This document shows positions 1-8,907 of a stretch of 64,000 bases of DNA, piece after piece (position 1 is the first letter of the stretch; every line of letters begins with the position of its first letter). Below the pieces are notes generated by a model. That model did no database searches and was not told the DNA's origin. It saw only the letters and a program-made list of their open reading frames with translations. The DNA lies in contig NZ_BAGF01000049.1 in the NCBI RefSeq assembly GCF_000308755.1, positions 62,001 to 126,000 of the forward strand, written 5' to 3'. A program made the translations under genes and the position numbers. The DNA comes from Nocardia pneumoniae NBRC 100136. Its GTDB lineage: Bacteria; Actinomycetota; Actinomycetes; Mycobacteriales; Mycobacteriaceae.

Positions 1-956
1 GCGATGACCAGCAGTCCCAGCAGCAGCCACGGACGGCTCGCGTCGCCTCTGGTCAGCTCATAACCGATCTGCTGCTCCAAGGTGTCGTAGACCCTGGTCA
101 GCTCCTGCAAGGACGAGGCGGAATAGAACTCTCCGCTGGACAGCCGAGCGAGTTCGCGCATGGCGTCGTCGTCCACCGGCACCCGCACCTGTTCGCGGCT
201 GCCGTCCTCGCGGGGGATCTCGACGACACCCCAGCTGGTGCCGAACGAGATCGTCGAGATCGGCACGTTCTTGGTCTTCGCGAGCCGGGCGGCGACGTAC
301 TCGTGCCGTGGGTTGTCGACGTCCTCGAACGCGGGGACGGTCTGTTTTCCGTCCGACATCAGCACGATCCGGGCGGGAGGCGGTTCCTGGGCCCCGCCCA
401 GAACCGTGGCCAGCGTGTCGATCGCCTGCAACGCGGTGAGAATGCCTTCGCCCGTCGCGGTGCGCTCGGCCAACCGCACGTTGTCGATCGCCGCCTTGAC
501 CGCTTCGTGGTTCGTGGTCGGCGACACCATCACCGAGGCGGTGCCCGCGAAGGTGACGAAGCCGATGTTCACGCCCTCCGGCAGACCGTCGACGAACTCC
601 TTGCCGGCCTTCTTCGCGACCTGGATCCGGCTCGGCGCCACGTCGGTCGCCTCCATCGACAGCGACACGTCCATCACCAGCATGACGGTCGCGCGGTTGC
701 GCGGCACCTTCTTGACCGCCGTCGGCCCCGCCGCGGCGACGGTGAGGAACACCAGGCCGATCAGCAGCAGCGCGACGGCCACGTGCCGGAACGGACTCGG
801 CCGGGAGGGAGCGACCTTCTCCAGCAGCTCCATGTTGGTGAACGTCAGCATGTGCTTGCGCCGGTTGCGCTGCACGAGGACGTAGCCGAGCGCGATCAAC
901 GCGATGACGGCGAGGAATCCGAGCCAGATCTGCGCGGTGAAATGCGAAATACTCAC
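1..956 (-). CDS. VWA domain membrane protein (BatA/Rv1481-like), cut by window start
   Basis: Membrane-anchored von Willebrand factor A protein of the kind that accompanies MoxR ATPases. The readable 318 residues start at GTG 956. There is a membrane segment at about residues 9-28, a second at about 58-78, then the metal-binding motif DVSLS at 96-100. A further hydrophobic stretch begins just before the window edge, so only a short C-terminus should be missing. The start codon overlaps the stop of the DUF58 gene (GTGA), so the two are probably translationally coupled. The role in envelope protein assembly or maturation is inferred from the family; the substrate is unknown. Confidence 0.9.
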   Translation of the reverse strand, partial: MSISHFTAQIWLGFLAVIALIALGYVLVQRNRRKHMLTFTNMELLEKVAPSRPSPFRHVAVALLLIGLVFLTVAAAGPTAVKKVPRNRATVMLVMDVSLSMEATDVAPSRIQVAKKAGKEFVDGLPEGVNIGFVTFAGTASVMVSPTTNHEAVKAAIDNVRLAERTATGEGILTALQAIDTLATVLGGAQEPPPARIVLMSDGKQTVPAFEDVDNPRHEYVAARLAKTKNVPISTISFGTSWGVVEIPREDGSREQVRVPVDDDAMRELARLSSGEFYSASSLQELTRVYDTLEQQIGYELTRGDASRPWLLLGLLVI

Positions 957-1939
957 TGACGTGGCACCCGCCCGGTCGGGGCGCCGAAGCTGTGGCGCCG
1001 GGTGGACACGAACCGGACCACGTCGGCGATCCAGTCCCGATCGGTTCGCAGGGTGAGCACCGGAGCGCCGCAGCTGCGCAGGGCCTGTTCGACCTGCTGA
1101 CGGTGGCGCTGCGCGGCGGCCGCGAAATCGGCGCGCAGGGTGGGCGTCACGCTGAACTCGCGGGTGCGCCCGGTCTCCGGGTCGTGCAGCACGACGTCGC
1201 CGATGTCGGGCAGCGACAGATCGCGCGGGTCGAGCACCTCGACCGCGAGCAGGTCGTGCCTGGCGGAGATGGCGCGCAGCGAGCGCTGCCAATCGATGTC
1301 ACCCAGGAAGTCGCTGATGATCACCGCGAGCCCGCGTTTGCGCTGCGGGCGGCGCAGCGATTCGATGCCGCCGCGCAGGTCGCCGCGGACGCCGTCGCGT
1401 GCGTGCGGCGTGGTGGCGATGCTGCGCAGCAGCGACTGCGCGTGCAGCCGCCCGCCGCGCGCCGGGATGCGGACCAACCGCTCGCCGGTCGCGACGACTG
1501 CGCCGATCCGGTTGCCGCCGCCTCTGGTCAGATGCGTGATGGCAGCCGCGGCGGCGATGGCGAGATCGCGCTTCTGGCAGGCCGCGGTGCCGAAGTCGAG
1601 GCTGGCCGACAGGTCGACCACCATCCAGGTCTCCAGCTCCCGGTCGGCGATCATCTGCCGCACGTGCGGGTGGGTGGTGCGGGCGGTGACCGACCAATCC
1701 ATCTGGCGCACATCGTCGCCCGGCTGGTATATGCGCGCCTCGCCCGGCTCGGAGCCGGGTCCCGGGATGAGTCCGAGGTGATCACCGTGCAGCACGCCGT
1801 CGAGCCTGCGGCGCACGGTGAGCTCGAGGGTCTTCAGCGCGACCGTGAGCCGGGGGTCGGTCAGCTCCCCTGCGTGGAAGGACGGCGGTGCGTGCGACGA
1901 CATCGGCACTGGCGCGACCGGATCCGATGCCGAGGTCAC
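953..1939 (-). CDS. DUF58 domain protein (Rv1480-like)
   Basis: Protein of 328 residues with the DUF58 hallmark YQPGDDVRQMDW at about 71-82, followed by a VWA-like segment with DLSAS at 109-113. The family is regularly encoded between a MoxR AAA+ ATPase and VWA membrane proteins, as here, and is thought to work with them as a complex. The GTG start (1939) overlaps the MoxR stop by four bases, and its own stop overlaps the VWA start in the same way, so three genes form one coupled operon. The molecular function of DUF58 is not established. Confidence 0.9.
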   Translation of the reverse strand: MTSASDPVAPVPMSSHAPPSFHAGELTDPRLTVALKTLELTVRRRLDGVLHGDHLGLIPGPGSEPGEARIYQPGDDVRQMDWSVTARTTHPHVRQMIADRELETWMVVDLSASLDFGTAACQKRDLAIAAAAAITHLTRGGGNRIGAVVATGERLVRIPARGGRLHAQSLLRSIATTPHARDGVRGDLRGGIESLRRPQRKRGLAVIISDFLGDIDWQRSLRAISARHDLLAVEVLDPRDLSLPDIGDVVLHDPETGRTREFSVTPTLRADFAAAAQRHRQQVEQALRSCGAPVLTLRTDRDWIADVVRFVSTRRHSFGAPTGRVPRQ

Positions 1940-3114
1940 TTCGGCGGGATGGTGCCCGCGGGCTGCGACGGCTGCCCGTTCGGCGGCTGCGGCACGGCCT
2001 GTGGCTGCGCCTGCTGCGGAATCTGCGGGTGCGGCGCGCTCGGCGCGGCGGCGGACGCGCCCGGCGCCACGGCCTGTGGCGCGACCTGCGGCAGGCCGAC
2101 GGTCTGCAGCACGCGCTTGATCACGTCCTCCGGGCTGATCTCGTCGGCGAGCGCGTCGTAGGACAGCACCAGTCGGTGGCGCAGCACGTCCGGGATCACC
2201 TCGACGACGTCCTGCGGCACCACGTAGTCACGGCCGCGGATCAGCGCGACGGCACGGGCCGCGGCGATGATCCCGAGGCTGGCGCGCGGCGACGCGCCGT
2301 AGGAGATCCAGCTGGCCACGTCCTGCATGCCGAAGTCGGCCGGCGTGCGGGTCGCCGTGATCACCCGGACCACGTAGTCCACCAGAGCATGGTGGACGAA
2401 CGTGTTGGCCGCGACCTTCTGCAGCCGGATCAAATCCTCCGGTTGCAGGATCCGACTCGCCTCCGGCGGGGTCACGCCCATCCGGTAGATGATCTCGCGC
2501 TCCTCCTCCACCGAGGGGTAGTCGACGAGGAGCTTGAACAGGAAGCGGTCGCGCTGCGCCTCGGGCAGCGGGTACACGCCTTCGCTCTCGATCGGGTTCT
2601 GCGTCGCCATGACCAGGAAGGGATCCGGCATCGGATAGGTCTTGCCGCCGATCGACACGTGCCGCTCGGCCATCACCTCGAGCAGCGCCGACTGCACCTT
2701 GGCCGGGGCGCGGTTGATCTCGTCGGCGAGCACGAAGTTCGCGACGACCGGGCCGAGTTCGGTGTCGAATTCCTCGCGGCCCTGGCGGTAGATGCGGGTA
2801 CCGATGAGGTCGGTCGGCACCAGGTCGGGCGTGAACTGGACGCGCGCGAACGAACCGCCGACCACTTTGGCGAAGGTCTCCACGGCCAGGGTCTTCGCGA
2901 TACCGGGAACGCCTTCGAGCAGCACGTGACCACGCGCGAGCACACCGACGAGCAGTCGTTCGACCAGGCGATCCTGGCCCACGATCACCCGCTTGACCTC
3001 GTAGATCGCCTTCTCCAGGGTCTGGACGTCACGCTCGAGGGTGCTGGGCGCTGAGGCCGGCGCATCCTTCGCCAGATTCGCCCCGCTCACACCGTCCGTC
3101 GAAGTCACCAACAT
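1936..3114 (-). CDS. MoxR-family AAA+ ATPase (Rv1479-like)
   Basis: AAA+ ATPase of the MoxR group, probably a chaperone acting with the DUF58 and VWA proteins encoded next. Walker A is GVPGIAKT at about residues 68-75, Walker B is FVLADE ending at about 132, and the sensor region contains ATQNPIE at about 170-176. The last 50 residues are a Pro/Gln/Ala-rich tail, probably disordered. I chose ATG 3114. An upstream ATG at 3195 would add 27 residues that do not resemble the family, and a start slightly downstream is also possible. It lies about 135 bases after the RipA-like gene on the same strand. Confidence 0.9.
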   Translation of the reverse strand: MLVTSTDGVSGANLAKDAPASAPSTLERDVQTLEKAIYEVKRVIVGQDRLVERLLVGVLARGHVLLEGVPGIAKTLAVETFAKVVGGSFARVQFTPDLVPTDLIGTRIYRQGREEFDTELGPVVANFVLADEINRAPAKVQSALLEVMAERHVSIGGKTYPMPDPFLVMATQNPIESEGVYPLPEAQRDRFLFKLLVDYPSVEEEREIIYRMGVTPPEASRILQPEDLIRLQKVAANTFVHHALVDYVVRVITATRTPADFGMQDVASWISYGASPRASLGIIAAARAVALIRGRDYVVPQDVVEVIPDVLRHRLVLSYDALADEISPEDVIKRVLQTVGLPQVAPQAVAPGASAAAPSAPHPQIPQQAQPQAVPQPPNGQPSQPAGTIPPK

Positions 3115-3249
3115 CCCCGCTTTCGCCTTGGTCCTGTGCGTGCTGCCCCAACTATTCCAGGTAATCACGGCCTGTGCCGCAACGGGACCCGACATGATGG
3201 GAATTCGACGAGTCCCGGACCCGCCGCAATACCCGGAATGTCCGATATG

Positions 3250-4668
3250 TCAGGAGACTATGCGCACCGCGTAGGGCATGATTCCGCTCTCGCGGACCGG
3301 GGACACCTTCACCACATCGCCGGACTGTGGCGCCTCGACCATCTTGCCGTCACCGAGATACAGCGCGACGTGCTGGCTGCCGCTGGGGCCCCAGAACAGC
3401 ATGTCGCCGCGTTCTCGCTCATCGACCGGCACCCTGGTCCCCGCGTTGTACTGGTAGCCGCTGTAGTGCGGCAGCGAGACCCCGATACCCGCGAACGCGT
3501 AGACCATCAGACCCGAGCAATCGAAGCCGACCTTGTTGTAGTCGCCGTGGGTGTCGGCGACGCCGCCGTCGCGGATGCCGAGGGTCGGCCCGTCTTCGTC
3601 GCCGCCGCCCCAGGCATAGGCGACGCCCAGCTGCGACATCGCCCGGTCGACCACGATCTCGATCGCCGCCGAACCACCGACCGAGGGCGAGCCCGGTCGC
3701 GGCGCGCTCCGGCGCGGCGGCGGCGCGTCCTCCAGCTGGGTGTGCGGGCGCTTTCCGGCGCCGAGCTGGGCGGCGCGGTCCTGTGCGGCCTGATCACCGG
3801 CCGCGCGGGCGGCAGCCGCCGCCGCGGCCGCGCGCACGGCCGCTTCCTCCGCCTTACGCTGCGCGTCCCAGGCCAGATAGGCGTCGCGCTGGTCCCGCAG
3901 ACCGGCCACGTTGTGGCGTGCCAGATCCAGCCTGCCCTGCGCGTCCTGGCGCCTGCGCAGCAGGTCGTCGCGCTGCGCGGCCTGGTGGTCGAGTTCGGCC
4001 TTCGCCGCGGCGACCGCGTTCTCCGCGTCGGTCTTGCGCGCCGCGGCGACGTCGGCGGCCGCGTCGGCGGCCGCCTTCGCCTGCCGGGCGGCGGAATTCT
4101 TGTTGCCCTGATCGATCTGGGCGCGGCGCAGGCCGTCGAGCACCTGCTGCCGGTTCTTGGAGACCAGCCCCAGCAGCTGGGCCCGGTCGAGCGCGGCCGC
4201 GGGAGTGGCGGCCGCGAGGTAGGTGATCATCGAATCGGAGCCGGGCCGCGTGTAGACCTGGGTCGCGAACTGGTCGAAGTTGTGCCGCGCCTGGCCGACC
4301 CGCGCTCCGGCGTCGGCCAGTGCGTGCTGGGTCTCGGCGACCACCACGGCCGCCGCGTCGACGGCTTCCCGGGCGTTCTGCAGGTCGACCAGCGCCCGGT
4401 TGACGTCTTCCCGGCGCTGCGCGACCACGTCGTCGAGTTGCCGCAGTTCATGGTCGGCGGCGGCGACCTGGTTGATGAGCGTCCCCACCTCGGCGACCCC
4501 GGCGTCGACCTGGGCGCCGGCCTGGGCGATCTGCGCGTCGCTGGGATTTGCCGGAGGAGGCGGCGCAGCGGCGACCGGTCCGGTGGCGACCACCGTGGCG
4601 ACCGATATCAGCAATCCCATAGCGACCCATAGCGGGCGCCGGCCGGCTAGTTCGCCGTTGTTGCGCAT
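3250..4668 (-). CDS. ripA: NlpC/P60 peptidoglycan endopeptidase, RipA-like
   Basis: Secreted cell-wall hydrolase expected to cleave the D-Glu to mDAP bond of peptidoglycan stems during cell separation. It has 472 residues: a signal peptide ending near VAAAP, a long Ala-rich coiled-coil region (about 45-290), a Pro/Arg-rich linker, and a C-terminal NlpC/P60 domain. Catalytic Cys384 (DCSG), His433 (QHVALYLG) and Glu445 match RipA. The ATG at 4668 is preferred over the one at 4680 because GGGAGG precedes it closely. M. tuberculosis has two such genes in tandem (ripA, ripB); only one is present here. Possible MtrA sites lie upstream at 4792-4827. Confidence 0.9.
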   Translation of the reverse strand: MRNNGELAGRRPLWVAMGLLISVATVVATGPVAAAPPPPANPSDAQIAQAGAQVDAGVAEVGTLINQVAAADHELRQLDDVVAQRREDVNRALVDLQNAREAVDAAAVVVAETQHALADAGARVGQARHNFDQFATQVYTRPGSDSMITYLAAATPAAALDRAQLLGLVSKNRQQVLDGLRRAQIDQGNKNSAARQAKAAADAAADVAAARKTDAENAVAAAKAELDHQAAQRDDLLRRRQDAQGRLDLARHNVAGLRDQRDAYLAWDAQRKAEEAAVRAAAAAAAARAAGDQAAQDRAAQLGAGKRPHTQLEDAPPPRRSAPRPGSPSVGGSAAIEIVVDRAMSQLGVAYAWGGGDEDGPTLGIRDGGVADTHGDYNKVGFDCSGLMVYAFAGIGVSLPHYSGYQYNAGTRVPVDERERGDMLFWGPSGSQHVALYLGDGKMVEAPQSGDVVKVSPVRESGIMPYAVRIVS

Positions 4669-4791
4669 CACACCTCCCATGGACCGGATTCCGGCAATGC
4701 CTCACGGGCATCAGGCGAACCATGACGCACTGTGGTCGACAGATGGCCTCTGGAAACACATATTCCCCATAACGGACCATTCGAACCGTAT

Positions 4792-4827
4792 GCCACATAA
4801 GTCACATGAACAACAGCAGTAACACTG
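4792..4827 (-). promoter_or_regulatory. Candidate MtrA-type direct repeats upstream of the ripA-like gene
   Basis: Read on the plus strand there are four consecutive 9-bp units: GCCACATAA, GTCACATGA, ACAACAGCA and GTAACACTG. Units 1, 2 and 4 share the G-N-N-ACA pattern. The mycobacterial response regulator MtrA is reported to bind 9-bp direct repeats resembling GTCACAgcg, and ripA is a described MtrA target. The repeats lie 125-160 bases before the gene start. The assignment is an inference from motif and context. Confidence 0.45.
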
Positions 4828-5087
4828 TCGCACATCGACGATCAGCAATAGCTACAAATTTGCTGAATTCGGGTAAGACTTCCGTCTAATGAAAGAGACC
4901 AACCGGACGGAAAGTTAGCTATAGGGATACTGGAGTCCGGACCGCCACCGAGTGCGCTCATCGCAGCCTTTGCGCGGCCGAACACCGCGCCGGGAGTCCC
5001 GGCCAGTCGAGAGTGAGTACCGCGGGCGATGCCACGCGGCCGAGGGCCGATCGCTCGCCAGCGACCGGCCGACAAGCAACCGCCGCG
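4828..5087. other. Intergenic region between the ripA-like and Rv1476-like genes
   Basis: About 400 bases (4669-5087) separate the two genes, and the part nearest ripA is more AT-rich than its surroundings. Apart from the candidate 9-bp repeats I see no coding signal, no tRNA and no clear hairpin. I looked for a c-di-AMP (ydaO-type) riboswitch, which precedes some NlpC/P60 genes, and did not recognise its conserved blocks. A long leader or promoter region for the ripA-like operon is likely. Confidence 0.5.
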
Positions 5088-5666
5088 CTAGACGGCGCGC
5101 ACGTCCGGCGACTCGCCCTCCGGGGATACCCGGTCGGCGGACTCTTCCTCCCGCGCCCGCCGGGCTTTGATCCAATACAGCCCGGCGATGGCCGCCAGCG
5201 TCCCGGCCAGCAGCGTGCAGGTGATGGCGGTCCAGGAGACCGGTTCCGGTGATTCGAGACGGGCCGCGAAGACGCTCGCCGCCTCGCCGCTGTCGCCGTG
5301 CCGGAACTTCGCGGCGTCCTCGGCCCATTCCAGCCGTACCCTGCTGATCGTGTCGCTGTAGGTGCCGACCCAGTCGTCACTGAAGACGACGACGGTGCCG
5401 TGCTGCGTCTTGCCCACTTCGGTGGCCAGGTCCCGTAGGCTCGAGTCGTGTCCTGGATTGCCGGGGACCACCACGATGCTCAGCGGGATGCCATGGGATC
5501 GCGCTTCCGCGGCGACGGCCGCCAATTCCGCCTCGTCCTTGCCGGTCAGCGTCGCGACGTGATCATCGGCCAGATCGGCGTTGAGCGAGCGCACGGTGTC
5601 GGTGGTGAGGTTCGGCGGCAATTCCGCGGCCATGGGGGTGAAAACCGAGGTGTGCGGGGCGGTCAT
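5088..5666 (-). CDS. Rv1476-family membrane protein
   Basis: Protein of 192 residues with a soluble alpha/beta N-terminal part, one membrane helix at about 148-168, and a charged Arg/Glu-rich C-terminal tail. Its position between acn (divergent) and the ripA-like gene equals that of M. tuberculosis Rv1476, whose function is unknown. I chose the ATG at 5666 (MTAPHTS), preceded by GGAAG. An ORF start at 5762 would add 32 residues without family character. A later ATG (MAAELPPN) is also possible. It may form the head of a transcript towards ripA, though the gap is about 400 bases. Confidence 0.75.
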   Translation of the reverse strand: MTAPHTSVFTPMAAELPPNLTTDTVRSLNADLADDHVATLTGKDEAELAAVAAEARSHGIPLSIVVVPGNPGHDSSLRDLATEVGKTQHGTVVVFSDDWVGTYSDTISRVRLEWAEDAAKFRHGDSGEAASVFAARLESPEPVSWTAITCTLLAGTLAAIAGLYWIKARRAREEESADRVSPEGESPDVRAV

Positions 5667-5825
5667 CTTCCATCCGGTCTGTCGAGCCGCATCGGCAACC
5701 GAAGCGACAGGCATCCAACACTGCAGGGTCGAGCGAGATCCCCCTTGCTGGCTCGAAAGCACAGTACGCGACGGAGTGTCGCATCACCGGCCCACGGCAC
5801 GCCCAACCGGCCCCCTGGTATTTCA

Positions 5826-5841
5826 CAGGACAAGCGTACTG
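5826..5841 (+). promoter_or_regulatory. Probable AcnR operator upstream of acn
   Basis: The 16-bp sequence CAGGACAAGCGTACTG fits exactly the AcnR consensus CAGNAC-NNN-CGTACTG described for Corynebacterium glutamicum. It lies 112 bases before the acn start codon. An AcnR-like TetR gene is encoded directly downstream of acn, which supports autoregulated control of aconitase by this site. The match is seen directly; binding is inferred. Confidence 0.7.
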
Positions 5842-5953
5842 TTAAGGTCGTACCGCGAGGAACCGGCGCCCTGGCGGCGCCGGAGCACCTCCGAAGACTC
5901 GGTCGCCGGCACAGCCCCGTCGGCGGCCACCCTCACAGACGAGTGGAGCTGAC

Positions 5954-8770
5954 GTGACGACAAGTATCGATACTTTCGGCGCCAAGGGCACCCTCGAGGT
6001 CGGTAGCAACTCCTACGAGATCTTCCGCCTCTCCGCCGTGCCCGGCACCGAGAAACTCCCCTACGCACTGAAGGTCCTCGCGGAGAACCTGCTCCGCACC
6101 GAGGACGGCGCGAACATCACCGCCGATCACATTCGCGCCATTGCGAACTGGGATCCGTCGGCGCAACCGAACACCGAGATCCAGTTCACGCCCGCCCGCG
6201 TCATCATGCAGGACTTCACCGGCGTGCCGTGCATCGTCGACCTGGCCACCATGCGCGAGGCCGTCGCCACCCTCGGCGGCGACCCGGACAAGGTGAACCC
6301 GCTCGCCCCCGCCGAGATGGTCATCGACCACTCCGTCATCATCGACGTGTTCGGCCGCGAGGACGCCTTCGAGCGCAACGTCGACATCGAATACCAGCGC
6401 AACGGCGAGCGCTACCAGTTCCTGCGCTGGGGCCAGACCGCGTTCGACGACTTCAAGGTCGTCCCGCCGAGCACCGGCATCGTGCACCAGGTCAACATCG
6501 AGCACCTGGCGCGCGTCGTCATGGTCCGCAACGGACAGGCCTACCCCGACACCTGCGTCGGCACCGACTCGCACACCACGATGGTCAACGGCCTCGGCGT
6601 GCTCGGCTGGGGCGTCGGCGGTATCGAGGCCGAGGCGGCCATGCTGGGCCAGCCCGTCTCGATGCTCATCCCGCGCGTGGTCGGCTTCAAGCTGACCGGC
6701 GAGATCCAGCCCGGCGTGACCGCGACCGACGTCGTGCTCACCGTGACCGACATGCTGCGCAAGCACGGTGTGGTGGGCAAGTTCGTCGAGTTCTACGGCA
6801 AGGGCGTGGCCGAGGTTCCGCTGGCCAACCGCGCCACCCTGGGCAACATGAGCCCGGAATTCGGCTCCACCGCCGCGATCTTCCCGATCGACGACGTCAC
6901 CGTCGACTACCTGCGCCTGACCGGCCGCTCGGACGAGCAGGTCGCGCTGGTCGAGGCGTACGCCAAGGAGCAGGGCCTCTGGCACGACGCCGATTCCGAA
7001 CCCGCCTACTCCGAGTACCTCGAGCTGGACCTGAGCACCGTGGTGCCGTCCATCGCGGGCCCGAAGCGTCCGCAGGACCGAATCCTGCTGTCGGAGTCCA
7101 AGATCGCCTTCCGCAAGGACATCCACAACTACACCAGCGACGAGGTCAGCGGCCCCGCCGCGGCCACGCCGCACTCGCACCTGGACGAGGCCATCGAGGA
7201 GTCCTTCCCGGCCAGCGATCCGGCCGTGCTGTCCTTCGCCGACGACGACGCCGTGCTGGTGTCGGCGGCCACCGGCGCCGAGGGCCGTCCGTCCAAGCCG
7301 GTGAAGGTGCAGACCGAGGAGTACGGCGACTTCGTGCTCGACCACGGCGCGGTGGTGGTCGCCTCGATCACCTCCTGCACCAACACCTCCAACCCGTCGG
7401 TCATGCTCGGCGCGGCGCTGCTGGCCCGCAACGCGGTGGAGAAGGGCCTGACCCGCAAGCCGTGGGTGAAGACCTCCATGGCGCCGGGCTCGCAGGTCGT
7501 CAACGGCTACTACGAGAAGGCCGGCCTGTGGCCGTACCTGGACAAGCTGGGCTTCAACCTGGTCGCGTTCGGTTGCGCCACCTGCATCGGCAACACCGGC
7601 CCGCTGCCGGAGGAGATCTCCAAGGCGGTCAACGACAACGACCTCACCGTCACCGCGGTGCTGTCCGGCAACCGCAACTTCGAGGGCCGCATCTCCCCCG
7701 ACGTGAAGATGAACTACCTGGCCTCGCCGCCGCTGGTGATCGCCTACGCGCTCGCCGGGACCATGGACTTCGACTTCGAGCACGACGCGCTCGGCAAGGA
7801 CCAGGACGGCAACGACGTCTTCCTGAAGGACATCTGGCCCTCGCCGCAGGAGATCCAGGACACCATCGACCGGGTCATCAGCCGCGACATGTTCCTCGAG
7901 GACTACAAGGACGTCTTCCGCGGTGACGAGCGCTGGCGCAGCCTGCCCACTCCGGAGGGCAAGACCTTCGACTGGGACGCGCAGTCCACCTACGTGCGCA
8001 AGCCTCCGTACTTCGAGGGCATGCCGCAGACGCCGGAGCCGGTCACCGACATCAAGGGCGCTCGGGTGCTCGCGCTGCTGGGTGACTCGGTCACCACCGA
8101 CCACATCTCCCCCGCGGGCAACATCAAGCCGGGCACCCCGGCCGCCCAGTACTTGGAGGCCAACGGCGTCGAGCGCAAGGACTACAACTCCTACGGCTCG
8201 CGTCGCGGCAACCACGAGGTGATGATCCGCGGCACCTTCGCCAACATCCGGCTGCGCAACCAGCTGCTGGACGACGTCTCGGGCGGCTACACCCGCGACT
8301 TCACCCAGCCGGGCGGTCCGCAGGCGTTCATCTACGACGCCGCGCAGAACTACCAGGCGGCGGGCATCCCGCTGGTCGTGCTCGGTGGCAAAGAGTACGG
8401 TTCGGGCTCGTCACGTGACTGGGCCGCCAAGGGCACCCGCCTGCTGGGCGTGAAGGCCGTCATCACCGAGTCGTTCGAGCGCATCCACCGCTCCAACCTC
8501 ATCGGCATGGGCGTCATCCCGCTGCAGTTCCCGGCGGGTGAGTCGGCCGCGTCGCTGAAGCTGGACGGCACCGAGACCTTCGACATCGAGGGCATCACCA
8601 AGCTGAACGAGGGTGTGACCCCCAAGACCCTGAAGGTCACCGCCACCAAGGAGAATGGTGACAAGATCACCTTCGACGCGGTCGTGCGGATCGACACCCC
8701 CGGTGAGGCCGACTACTACCGCAACGGCGGCATCCTGCAGTACGTGCTGCGCAACATGATTCGCGGCTGA
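5954..8770 (+). CDS. acn: Aconitate hydratase
   Basis: Aconitase of the AcnA/IRP1 type, 938 residues, converting citrate to isocitrate in the TCA cycle through a 4Fe-4S cluster. The cluster ligands are Cys475 (SCTNTSN), Cys541 and Cys544 (GCATCIGN), with the family spacing of 66 and 3 residues. The C-terminal swivel domain contains KEYGSGSSRDWAAKG. The GTG start at 5954 is preceded by GGAG. An AcnR-like repressor gene follows on the same strand, and an AcnR-type operator lies upstream. A strong hairpin follows the stop codon. Confidence 0.98.
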   Translation: MTTSIDTFGAKGTLEVGSNSYEIFRLSAVPGTEKLPYALKVLAENLLRTEDGANITADHIRAIANWDPSAQPNTEIQFTPARVIMQDFTGVPCIVDLATMREAVATLGGDPDKVNPLAPAEMVIDHSVIIDVFGREDAFERNVDIEYQRNGERYQFLRWGQTAFDDFKVVPPSTGIVHQVNIEHLARVVMVRNGQAYPDTCVGTDSHTTMVNGLGVLGWGVGGIEAEAAMLGQPVSMLIPRVVGFKLTGEIQPGVTATDVVLTVTDMLRKHGVVGKFVEFYGKGVAEVPLANRATLGNMSPEFGSTAAIFPIDDVTVDYLRLTGRSDEQVALVEAYAKEQGLWHDADSEPAYSEYLELDLSTVVPSIAGPKRPQDRILLSESKIAFRKDIHNYTSDEVSGPAAATPHSHLDEAIEESFPASDPAVLSFADDDAVLVSAATGAEGRPSKPVKVQTEEYGDFVLDHGAVVVASITSCTNTSNPSVMLGAALLARNAVEKGLTRKPWVKTSMAPGSQVVNGYYEKAGLWPYLDKLGFNLVAFGCATCIGNTGPLPEEISKAVNDNDLTVTAVLSGNRNFEGRISPDVKMNYLASPPLVIAYALAGTMDFDFEHDALGKDQDGNDVFLKDIWPSPQEIQDTIDRVISRDMFLEDYKDVFRGDERWRSLPTPEGKTFDWDAQSTYVRKPPYFEGMPQTPEPVTDIKGARVLALLGDSVTTDHISPAGNIKPGTPAAQYLEANGVERKDYNSYGSRRGNHEVMIRGTFANIRLRNQLLDDVSGGYTRDFTQPGGPQAFIYDAAQNYQAAGIPLVVLGGKEYGSGSSRDWAAKGTRLLGVKAVITESFERIHRSNLIGMGVIPLQFPAGESAASLKLDGTETFDIEGITKLNEGVTPKTLKVTATKENGDKITFDAVVRIDTPGEADYYRNGGILQYVLRNMIRG

Positions 8771-8806
8771 ACCGTGTTCCGCCGACGGTAGGAACCGTCG
8801 TAGAAG

Positions 8807-8838
8807 GGTCCGCGCACCGCATCCGCGGTGCGCGGACC
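8807..8838 (+). terminator. Strong hairpin after acn
   Basis: Perfect 14-bp inverted repeat, GGTCCGCGCACCGC with its complement, around a 4-base loop (ATCC), 37 bases after the acn stop. There is no T-run, as is common for actinobacterial terminators. It separates acn from the repressor gene and would reduce read-through. Confidence 0.7.
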
Positions 8839-8907
8839 TCTCCACATTCCGCTTCGCGCCGCACCGCGCACCCCACGCGCGATGCCCGCTTCCCTCGGAG
8901 GAGCCCG

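Noticed and set aside
4669..5087. Possible c-di-AMP (ydaO-type) riboswitch before the ripA-like gene
   Set aside because: Such elements precede some NlpC/P60 genes, but I could not find the conserved GGTAACG...GGGTGAAT...AGCTAAC blocks in the right order.
5933..8215. A 760-codon open frame antisense to acn
   Set aside because: High GC removes stops from the opposite strand. The frame is rich in His, Arg, Gly and Val as expected for a shadow, while acn on the other strand is unmistakable.
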